From positions 1 through 6,286 of the forward strand of contig PFMI01000047.1 in the NCBI GenBank assembly GCA_002785165.1: a stretch of 6,286 nucleotides of DNA. The letters run 5' to 3'. The notes under the pieces are model-generated. The model had not been told where the DNA came from. It ran no database searches and saw nothing but the letters and a program-made list of their open reading frames with translations. Origin of the DNA: a bacterium (Candidatus Gribaldobacteria) CG_4_10_14_0_8_um_filter_33_9 (lineage in GTDB: Bacteria > Patescibacteriota > Minisyncoccia > Minisyncoccales > CG1-02-41-26). The position numbers and the translations under genes were made by a program. Positions 1 to 5,014 of the stretch are shown here, in pieces; the stretch's first letter is position 1, and every line of letters starts with the position of its first letter.

Positions 1-522
1 TTAAAAGTTATTAAAATTGAACATCAGGTTTTGGATTTAACCCCGGAAGATATTTTTCCGTCTGCGATTGTTACTGAAATTATTGAATCAACAAAAACAA
101 GAATAGAGGGTAAAGGCATTATTTTTAATTGCCAAACCAAAAAACAAGATGAAAAAACGGATTGGGTGATAAAAATAAATGCCAACAGGTTCCGGGAAAT
201 CCTGACTAATCTAATAGAAAACGCCATAAAATATACTAATAAAGGCAAAATTGAAATAGAAGAATGGCCGGACTTTTTCAAAAAAAAATATTATTTCTCC
301 ATCAAAGACACTGGCATCGGCATTTCCGGAGAAGAACAGCAAAATCTTTTTGAAAAATTTTATCGGATAAAAAATAAAGAAACGAGCGGAATACCGGGCA
401 CGGGGCTTGGTCTTTGGATTGTAAAAAATCTTTGTCAAAAAATGCAAGGGAGCATAATGGTGGAAAGCATAAAAAATATAGGAACAAAATTCACTATTTC
501 CTTTCCTTTAAAAAGAAATTAA
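1..522 (+). CDS. Sensor histidine kinase, C-terminal HATPase domain (5' partial)
   Basis: The frame is open from base 1 to a TAA at 520-522, giving 173 visible residues; the true start lies upstream. It contains the whole GHKL ATPase core of a two-component kinase. The N box is LTNLIENAIKYT (visible residues 68-79), with the Mg-ATP-binding asparagine in the ENA part. The G1 box is DTGIGIS (103-109), the F box LFEKFYRI (116-123) and the G2 box GTGLGL (133-138). The stretch before the N box looks like the linker that follows a HisKA helix pair, so the phospho-accepting histidine and sensor domain should lie outside the window. The protein ends with the usual final beta strand (TKFTISFPL), so the 3' end is complete. 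By family knowledge this domain binds ATP and phosphorylates the partner histidine; the signal and response regulator cannot be told from here. A TTG at 31 is an internal codon, not a start. Confidence 0.93.
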   Translation, partial: LKVIKIEHQVLDLTPEDIFPSAIVTEIIESTKTRIEGKGIIFNCQTKKQDEKTDWVIKINANRFREILTNLIENAIKYTNKGKIEIEEWPDFFKKKYYFSIKDTGIGISGEEQQNLFEKFYRIKNKETSGIPGTGLGLWIVKNLCQKMQGSIMVESIKNIGTKFTISFPLKRN

Positions 523-524
523 AA

Positions 525-547
525 CCTACGAGACCCGGCTTTGTAGG
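525..547. repeat. 23-nt palindrome A, CGAGACCCG-centred
   Basis: Arms CCTACGAG (525-532) and CTTTGTAGG (539-547) pair over 8 bp with two G-U wobbles around a short loop. The nonamer CGAGACCCG sits at offset 5-13, exactly as in the reverse complement of the palindrome at 1938-1960. On the + strand it is followed by A-rich sequence, so it is a poor terminator for the kinase gene. On the - strand it is followed by TTTTAATTTCTTTTT, so it could stop transcripts running out of the 638-1780 gene after they cross the tRNA antisense. It could be a terminator, a REP-like mobile hairpin, or both. Confidence 0.55.
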
Positions 548-558
548 TAAAAAAATAT

Positions 559-630
559 GTCCCCATAGCTTAACGGACAGAGCGCGGCCCTCCGGAGGCT
601 GAAATGAGGGTTCAATTCCTTCTGGGGGCA
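559..630 (+). tRNA. tRNA-Arg, anticodon CCG
   Basis: All four arms fold. The acceptor pairs GTCCCCA (559-565) with TGGGGGC (623-629) with one G-U. U8 A9 follow, then the D stem GCTT/GAGC (568-571, 580-583) with G18 G19 in its loop. The anticodon stem CGGCC/GGCTG (585-589, 597-601) closes the loop CTCCGGA, with anticodon CCG at 592-594, reading CGG. The T stem GAGGG/CCTTC (606-610, 618-622) closes loop TTCAATT. The variable region is 4 nt. A20 (577) and A73 (630) agree with known arginine identity elements. The 3' CCA is not encoded (630 is followed by CAA), so it must be added by a nucleotidyltransferase. No convincing promoter of its own is seen, so it may be read through from the kinase gene. 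A short T run (635-639) follows, and the convergent gene's stop codon begins 7 bp after it. Confidence 0.95.
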
Positions 631-637
631 CAAATTT

Positions 638-1780
638 TTAAACCAACATCAAAAGCTGTGGATTAAAAATTAACAAAATTCCCAAAATAAACATCAATAG
701 ACCTCCGATTAGAGTGCTCCAGTAATTATATTTTTCAGTAAAACCAATTTTGCTCAAAGTAATTGCGGCCAAGGAAAAAATAATTAAATCGTCCAACATA
801 AAAATAAAAGTATAAAGCAAGAGGTAAAGATAATAACTCAAAGAAGAAATCTGATTTAAGGCAAGAATTCTCGTATAGATTGCCGGCAAGCCGGCGGAAC
901 AAAAAAATTCAATCAAGTTTACCCCCAAAGCCAAAAGAATTAGCCCTCCTATCATGGCGAAGCCAGTTGAAAAGCCGACAATTTTTTCAGTTTTTTCTTT
1001 TATTTTTTTTTCTAATCCAGACTTCATTCCGACAATTTTACAAACGCCGGGGCGATAAGTAATAAAATTTTTGATTTGCCAAACTCCCGCGCTTAAAGCG
1101 AAAATTCCAATTAAAAATCTGGTTAAATTTACGTAACCAATCGCTAAAAATAAATTTAACCAAGCGGATAAAATTAAAAAATAAACAATTCCCGAAGCCA
1201 AAATAAAAGTTCCGCCAATGAGCCATATTTTTTTCCGGGAACGAGTGTTTATGGCAAGAGCGATTAAAAGCAAAAGAACCCACATAGCGCAAGGGTTCAA
1301 TCCATCCAGCGCCCCCAAGGTTATGGTTAATACTAACAAGGACATTTTTGAAAGGTCAACTATTCCATAAAATGGGATTTTAATTTTATAAGAACTTTCT
1401 TTTTCTTTTCCGCTTAATAGGCATTGTTTTAAACAGGATTCAATGTCTTGGGCAATTTTTTGATTAAAACCGATAAAATATTTAGCAGAGGTAAAAGTTA
1501 CTGGCACGCGGCCCATCTCTCCTTTTGGAACATTATATTTTTTATAAAAACTTTTTAAAACTTTTTGATTTTCTATATTAGAGATTATTTCATATTCTTT
1601 TAAATTAATTTCCGGATATTTTTCTTTTAATCCTTTTAAAAAACCTTTTTCTTCAATACAATGAGGACAAGTAGCGCTATAAAAAAAATAAATTTCCGGC
1701 TTTGCGGAAGAAAAAATAAAATCCTTTCCGCTAAACGTAAACATCAAGACCAAAATTAAAATAAAAATATATTTTTTCAT
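638..1780 (-). CDS. Exported thioredoxin-like domain fused to CcdA-type membrane thiol transporter
   Basis: This 380-residue protein joins two redox modules. Residues 1-25 are a signal/anchor segment. Residues 27-125 form a thioredoxin/glutaredoxin-like domain with a CPHC redox motif (C38, C41) and the cis-proline turn RVP (P93). Residues 143-380 are very hydrophobic, with about six membrane segments (near 145-177, 184-207, 212-236, 268-293, 312-343, 352-378), as in the CcdA/DsbD transmembrane family. The family's paired cysteines are visible: C164 in LNPC (first segment) and C294 in EFFCSAGLP (fourth). From family knowledge, such proteins carry reducing electrons from cytoplasmic thioredoxin across the membrane. 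The fused domain would be the outer acceptor, like DsbD without its N-terminal domain; this is inference. Extra cysteines C116, C120 and C247 are of unknown role. The ATG at 1780 has no Shine-Dalgarno; a candidate promoter ends 6 bp before it. The gene is convergent with the tRNA. The donor, acceptor and net direction are not provable here. Confidence 0.88.
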   Translation of the reverse strand: MKKYIFILILVLMFTFSGKDFIFSSAKPEIYFFYSATCPHCIEEKGFLKGLKEKYPEINLKEYEIISNIENQKVLKSFYKKYNVPKGEMGRVPVTFTSAKYFIGFNQKIAQDIESCLKQCLLSGKEKESSYKIKIPFYGIVDLSKMSLLVLTITLGALDGLNPCAMWVLLLLIALAINTRSRKKIWLIGGTFILASGIVYFLILSAWLNLFLAIGYVNLTRFLIGIFALSAGVWQIKNFITYRPGVCKIVGMKSGLEKKIKEKTEKIVGFSTGFAMIGGLILLALGVNLIEFFCSAGLPAIYTRILALNQISSLSYYLYLLLYTFIFMLDDLIIFSLAAITLSKIGFTEKYNYWSTLIGGLLMFILGILLIFNPQLLMLV

Positions 1781-1786
1781 AATGAT

Positions 1787-1814
1787 ATTTTACCAAAATA
1801 AAAAAATATATCAA
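1787..1814 (-). promoter_or_regulatory. Candidate promoter for the thioredoxin-CcdA gene
   Basis: On the - strand TTGATA (1809-1814) and TAAAAT (1787-1792) are separated by 16 bp. Only 6 bp lie between the -10 box and the ATG at 1780, so a start site at the usual distance would fall at or next to the start codon (leaderless). The -35 box overlaps the last two bases of the first 21-bp tandem repeat. AT-rich DNA gives such matches by chance, so this is moderate support. Confidence 0.42.
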
Positions 1815-1875
1815 AACCCTGCGTTACAAAATAAAAACCCTGCGTTACAAAATAAAAACCCTGCGTTACAAAAAG
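1813..1875. repeat. Three tandem 21-bp repeats
   Basis: Three head-to-tail copies occur at 1813-1833, 1834-1854 and 1855-1875, each carrying AAAACCCTGCGTTACAAAA. The first two copies are identical over 21 bp; the third differs only in its last two bases (AG instead of TA). There are no spacers between them. The array lies directly upstream of the -35 box proposed for the 638-1780 gene. The 21-bp period equals about two turns of B-DNA, so equivalent bases face the same side of the helix. This would suit cooperative protein binding, but it may equally be slippage of a selfish repeat. Confidence 0.95.
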
Positions 1876-1906
1876 CTACGATCGTGAGTTTTTGTAACGC
1901 AGGGTT
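1857..1906 (-). terminator. 18-bp perfect stem-loop, terminator-like on - strand
   Basis: AACCCTGCGTTACAAAAA (1857-1874) is followed, after a 14-nt loop (1875-1888) holding the palindrome ACGATCGT, by its exact reverse complement (1889-1906). The left arm is the third tandem repeat and the right arm an inverted fourth copy. Read on the - strand, the stem is followed by TTTATTTTG (1856-1848), a U-rich tail, so it could end the typA transcript that stops at 1984, about 80 bp upstream in that direction. The outer half of the stem is GC-rich and the inner half is A-T, unlike a textbook terminator. A transposon-related or replication hairpin remains possible. Confidence 0.6.
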
Positions 1907-1925
1907 AGGGTAAGGTAGGATAGGG
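1902..1925 (+). other. G-run tract, possible two-tier G-quadruplex
   Basis: Five G runs (GGG at 1902, 1908 and 1923; GG at 1914 and 1918) are spaced by 2-3 nt of T/A, including telomere-like GGGTTAGGG. At least four GG runs allow a two-tetrad quadruplex on the + strand; the - strand is correspondingly C-rich. It begins inside the right arm of the 1857-1906 stem, so the two structures would compete. It may instead be decayed copies of the neighbouring CCCTGCG repeat. Confidence 0.35.
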
Positions 1926-1937
1926 TTTTGCAGAAAT

Positions 1938-1960
1938 TTACCGAGATCGGGTCTCGGTAA
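1938..1960. repeat. 23-nt palindrome B, perfect 9-bp stem
   Basis: TTACCGAGA (1938-1946) and TCTCGGTAA (1952-1960) form a perfect 9-bp stem with the 5-nt loop TCGGG. It lies 23 bp past the typA stop codon in the direction of transcription and may help end that transcript, but on the - strand only a weak run (AATTTCTGC) follows. Its reverse complement has the same length as the palindrome at 525-547 and the same CGAGACCCG at the same offset. A degenerate third half-copy, TCTCGAGTAACCT, lies at 1968-1980. Confidence 0.7.
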
Positions 1961-1983
1961 CTTCCAATCTCGAGTAACCTTTT

Positions 1984-3735
1984 CTAAGGAATTTTTCTTA
2001 AACGGATGTTTTTGGGAGTAATTTCCAGATATTCATCGTCATGCATTATTTCCAGTCCTCTTTCCAAAGAGAGTTTAATTGGAGGAGTCAGGGCAATGGC
2101 TTCATCCGCGCCTTTGGAGCGCATATTTGTAAGCTCTTTACCTTTACAGGGATTGACTCTCATATCATTGCCTTTGGAAGTATTAGCCACCACCATGCCG
2201 TCATAAACCTCTACGCCCGGACCAACATAAAAATTTCCTCTTTCCTGTAAATTAAACAAAGAAAAGCCCGAAGTCTTGCCATTAGCCATAGAAATCATTG
2301 AGCCAAAAGTTTGTTTTTCAATATCTCCGGCAAAAGGCCTAAAACCGATTGCCCTGTTGCAAATAATTCCTTCGCCCCTTGTGTCAACTATGAAATCGCC
2401 GCGGTACCCTAATAACCCTCTTGCGGGTATTTCAAAAGTAATTCTAAAGTGATTTTGTTCAGGATGCATATTAATCATAATGGCTTTTCTTTTAGCCAAT
2501 TTTTCCATAACCATTCCGAGCATTTGCGCGGGGATATCAATAATAACTTCTTCAAACGGTTCCATTTTAACTCCATTTTCTTGTTTAAAAATAACATGGG
2601 GTTGCGAAACCTGTAATTCATATCCCTCGCGCCTCATATTTTCCAGCAAAATGGCGACGTGCAATTCGCCGCGGCCATAAACTTTAAAATAATCATTTGC
2701 AGAAAAGTCAATTTTAAGTCCGACATTTATTTCAAGCTCTTTTTCCAGCCGTTCTCTTATTTGACGGATAGTGAGGAATTTGCCGTCTTTTCCCGCAAAA
2801 GGAGAATTATTTACCAAAAAATTAAGCGAGATTGTTGGTTCATCCACACTGATTGCGGGCAGCGCTTCTTGCTCCGCGTTATTGCAAATGGTTTCTCCAA
2901 TATAAATATCCGGCAATCCCGCGATCATCGCAATATCTCCAGCGCTTGCCTCCTGGATCTCTTTTCTTTCCAAACCATGGAATGAAAAAACCTTTGTTAT
3001 TTTGCCTGTTCTTGTCTCGTTTGTCGCTTTTTTTATAAAAACATTGCTCCCTGTTTTAATGATTCCCTCATATATCCTGCCAATAGCCAAACGGCCCATA
3101 AAATTATCATAGGCAAGATTAAATGGCTGAAACCTCAAAGGTTTATAGTTTAATTCTTCCGAAGATTTCGCAGGGACTTTTTCTAAAATAAGGTCTAAAA
3201 GCGGGAATAAATCGTTTGAAAAGTCTGATAAATTTTTTTTAGCGATACCATCTTTGGCTATCGCGTATATAGTGGAAAAATTCAGTTGTTCTTCATTGGC
3301 GTCTAAATCCATAAAAAGTTCTATAACTTTTTCGTACACCCAATCCGGTCTTGCCGCGGCCTTGTCTATTTTATTTATCACAACAATCGGTTTTAATCCC
3401 AGTTCTAAAGATTTTTTTAAAACAAATTTTGTTTGAGGCATTGGTCCTTCTTGCGCGTCAACCACTAAAATTACCGAATCAATGGAACGCAGGACGCGCT
3501 CAACTTCAGAACCGAAATCCGCGTGGCCCGGAGTGTCCACGATATTTATTTTTGTTCCTTTGTAAAAAATTGACGCGTTTTTAGAATAAATAGTGATGCC
3601 TCTCTCCTGTTCCAAATCATTTGAGTCCATGGTAACGCCCTCTTTTGTCGCGCCTGTTTGGCGCATCAAAAAATCGGTCAAGCTGGTCTTGCCGTGGTCA
3701 ACATGAGCGATAATAGCAATGTTGCGAATTTCCAT
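1984..3735 (-). CDS. typA: Ribosome-associated translational GTPase TypA/BipA
   Basis: The protein has 583 residues, close to the usual ~600. It is a translation-factor GTPase of the EF-G/LepA superfamily; by family knowledge TypA binds the 70S ribosome and supports subunit assembly and stress or cold growth. The G domain shows G1 AHVDHGKT (10-17), a switch I region ending ERGITI (44-49), G3 DTPGH (68-72, catalytic His71 or its neighbour) and G4 NKID (121-124). The G5 position reads AIAKDG (158-163), where the usual serine is isoleucine. Domain II begins near [15 protein letters not shown] (207-221). The EF-G-like domains III and V follow, with [18 protein letters not shown] (354-371) and [11 protein letters not shown] (438-448). 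The TypA-specific C-terminal domain has GKTSGFSL and the conserved [19 protein letters not shown] block (528-546), which separates it from EF-G and LepA. The ATG at 3735 gives the expected [17 protein letters not shown] beginning; the next bases upstream hold no Shine-Dalgarno. The stop is TAG. It is transcribed divergently from nusA. Confidence 0.97.
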   Translation of the reverse strand: MEIRNIAIIAHVDHGKTSLTDFLMRQTGATKEGVTMDSNDLEQERGITIYSKNASIFYKGTKINIVDTPGHADFGSEVERVLRSIDSVILVVDAQEGPMPQTKFVLKKSLELGLKPIVVINKIDKAAARPDWVYEKVIELFMDLDANEEQLNFSTIYAIAKDGIAKKNLSDFSNDLFPLLDLILEKVPAKSSEELNYKPLRFQPFNLAYDNFMGRLAIGRIYEGIIKTGSNVFIKKATNETRTGKITKVFSFHGLERKEIQEASAGDIAMIAGLPDIYIGETICNNAEQEALPAISVDEPTISLNFLVNNSPFAGKDGKFLTIRQIRERLEKELEINVGLKIDFSANDYFKVYGRGELHVAILLENMRREGYELQVSQPHVIFKQENGVKMEPFEEVIIDIPAQMLGMVMEKLAKRKAIMINMHPEQNHFRITFEIPARGLLGYRGDFIVDTRGEGIICNRAIGFRPFAGDIEKQTFGSMISMANGKTSGFSLFNLQERGNFYVGPGVEVYDGMVVANTSKGNDMRVNPCKGKELTNMRSKGADEAIALTPPIKLSLERGLEIMHDDEYLEITPKNIRLRKIP

Positions 3736-3743
3736 AGGTTTTT

Positions 3744-3772
3744 ATACTACAATATAAAAAATTAAAACACAA
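3744..3772 (-). promoter_or_regulatory. Candidate typA promoter
   Basis: On the - strand TTGTGT (3767-3772) and TAGTAT (3744-3749) are 17 bp apart, and 8 bp lie between the -10 box and the ATG. A normal start site would give a leader of only 1-2 nt. Each hexamer is an imperfect match and the region is very AT-rich, so other choices are possible. Confidence 0.33.
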
Positions 3773-3809
3773 ATTTATACAAGTTATCTTTAAAGTAAAA
3801 TTTAGATTA

Positions 3810-3838
3810 TTGACTTTTTATTTTTTTCTTGCTATTTT
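3810..3838 (+). promoter_or_regulatory. Probable nusA promoter
   Basis: TTGACT (3810-3815) and TATTTT (3833-3838) are separated by 17 bp, with a T-rich spacer. The -35 box is a 5/6 match and the spacing is ideal. The start site would fall near 3845, at the first base of the inverted repeat, leaving a leader of about 45 nt before the nusA ATG. This promoter and the typA promoter are back to back, about 37 bp apart. Confidence 0.6.
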
Positions 3839-3844
3839 AAAAAA

Positions 3845-3872
3845 TGTCCCGTGAAATAGGGACAATGTTTTT
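3845..3872 (+). promoter_or_regulatory. Leader hairpin with T run upstream of nusA
   Basis: TGTCCC (3845-3850) and GGGACA (3859-3864) form a 6-bp stem with an 8-nt loop, followed three bases later by GTTTTT (3867-3872). This has the form of a short intrinsic terminator, but no gene upstream on this strand needs one, because typA runs the other way. If the start site is near 3845, the hairpin is the very 5' end of the nusA mRNA. There it could shield the transcript from decay or act as an attenuator. The GC-rich stem stands out from its AT-rich surroundings. Confidence 0.5.
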
Positions 3873-3889
3873 ATAAGATTTTAAAAATT

Positions 3890-5005
3890 ATGGATTTAAA
3901 AATTTTAACTTCCGCTATAATGGAGATCGCAGAAGAAAAAGGAATTTCTCAGGAAAAAGTAAAAGAAATAATTGAAATAGCATTAGCCACTGCTTATAAA
4001 AAAGAGTATGGAGCCAAAGGAGAGAAATACGAGACCAATTTTAATCCGAAAACAGGGGAAATAAATTTTTGGCAAATTAAACAAGTTGTTTTAAAAGAGC
4101 AAATTTTCTCTAAAGAAGAAACGGATAAAATCAAAAAAACAGGAGAAGAAACTTTGGAAGATAAAATTTATTTTAATCCGGAGCGTCATATTCTTTTGGA
4201 GGAGGCGAAAAAAATAGAGCCGCAAATAACAGCGGGCGAATTTTTAAAAATACTTGCGGAAAAAAAACAAGAATTTGGCCGCATTGCCGCGCAAACAGCC
4301 AAGCAGGTAATTCTGCAAAAAATAAAAGAAGCGGAAAAAGAAGTAATACTCAAAGAATATCAGGAAAAACAAGGAGAACTTGTTTCCGGAATTGTTCAGC
4401 GAGTGGAATCTTCAGCTGTTTTTTTTGACATTGGCAAAATTTCGGGAATTTTAGCGAAAACAGAACAAATACCCGGAGAATTTTATCAGATAGGCAAACG
4501 TTTAAAACTTTATCTTCTAAAAATTGAAGACGAACAAAAAAATCCCTTAATTTTTGTCTCCCGCGCGTATCCGAAATTGGTTTCCAAACTTTTTGAATTA
4601 GAAGTCCCGGAAATTTCAACTGGTCAAGTGAATATAAAATCAATTGCCAGAGAGCCGGGATCGCGGACAAAAATCGCTGTCCATACCACGGAAAAAGATA
4701 TTGATCCTATTGGCGCGTTGGTTGGTCAGCGTGGAACAAGAATAATGACTGTTATCAATGAATTGGGCGGAGAAAAAATTGATGTTGTTGAATGGTCGGA
4801 AAATCCGGATAAATATATTGTTAATAGTTTAAACCCGGCTAAAATTCTTGAAGTCAAAATTCTTCCCAGAAATAAAGCCGAGGCAATAGTCAGCGCGGAC
4901 CAGCTTTCCTTGGCCATTGGCAAAGATGGTCAAAATGTAAGGTTAGCCGCTAAATTGACTGGCTGGAAAATAGATATCAAACCAAATACTGAAACAAAAA
5001 TTTGA
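3890..5005 (+). CDS. nusA: Transcription elongation/termination factor NusA
   Basis: The protein has 371 residues, like short Gram-positive-type NusA without C-terminal AR repeats. Residues 1-145 are the N-terminal RNA polymerase-binding domain, including the highly conserved EFGRIAAQTAKQVILQKIKEAE (roughly 128-149). Residues 162-226 are the S1 domain (GELVSGIVQRV to PLIFVSRAYP). KH1 carries DPIGALVGQRGTRI (272-285, GxxG at 279-282) and GEKIDVVEW. KH2 carries SLAIGKDGQNVRLAAKLTGWKIDI (340-363, GxxG at 344-347), and the protein ends just after it. From family knowledge NusA binds RNA polymerase near the RNA exit channel and promotes pausing, intrinsic termination and antitermination. Against remembered Bacillus NusA, residues about 68-100 appear to contain a charged insertion of roughly 20 residues. 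The ATG at 3890 lacks a Shine-Dalgarno; it is the only gene here with a real leader. The stop is TGA. It is convergent with the M23 gene, 9 bp apart, and no rimP, infB or rbfA neighbours are present. Confidence 0.97.
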   Translation: MDLKILTSAIMEIAEEKGISQEKVKEIIEIALATAYKKEYGAKGEKYETNFNPKTGEINFWQIKQVVLKEQIFSKEETDKIKKTGEETLEDKIYFNPERHILLEEAKKIEPQITAGEFLKILAEKKQEFGRIAAQTAKQVILQKIKEAEKEVILKEYQEKQGELVSGIVQRVESSAVFFDIGKISGILAKTEQIPGEFYQIGKRLKLYLLKIEDEQKNPLIFVSRAYPKLVSKLFELEVPEISTGQVNIKSIAREPGSRTKIAVHTTEKDIDPIGALVGQRGTRIMTVINELGGEKIDVVEWSENPDKYIVNSLNPAKILEVKILPRNKAEAIVSADQLSLAIGKDGQNVRLAAKLTGWKIDIKPNTETKI

Positions 5006-5014
5006 GGTTTGAGA

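Noticed and set aside
525..547. Rho-independent terminator for the histidine kinase gene on the + strand
   Set aside because: The stem is followed by TAAAAAAAT rather than a T run on that strand; only the - strand has a T-rich tail.
541..558. A separate promoter for the tRNA-Arg gene
   Set aside because: TTGTAG at 541-546 would need its -10 box inside the tRNA itself, and no other pair with sensible spacing was found.
1038..1292. 84-codon open frame on the - strand within the CcdA part
   Set aside because: It is a frame-shifted shadow of membrane-segment codons in the larger gene, rich in Phe and Asn, with no independent start context.
1813..1906. Possible CRISPR array
   Set aside because: The copies are directly adjacent with no spacer DNA, the unit is only 21 bp, and no cas gene is in the window.
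2659..2985. 108-codon open frame on the + strand inside typA
   Set aside because: It mirrors conserved TypA domains II-III on the other strand; its composition is that of a reversed coding strand.
3872..3877. TATAAG as the -10 box for nusA
   Set aside because: No -35-like hexamer lies 16-18 bp upstream, while TTGACT-17-TATTTT just before it is a far better pair.
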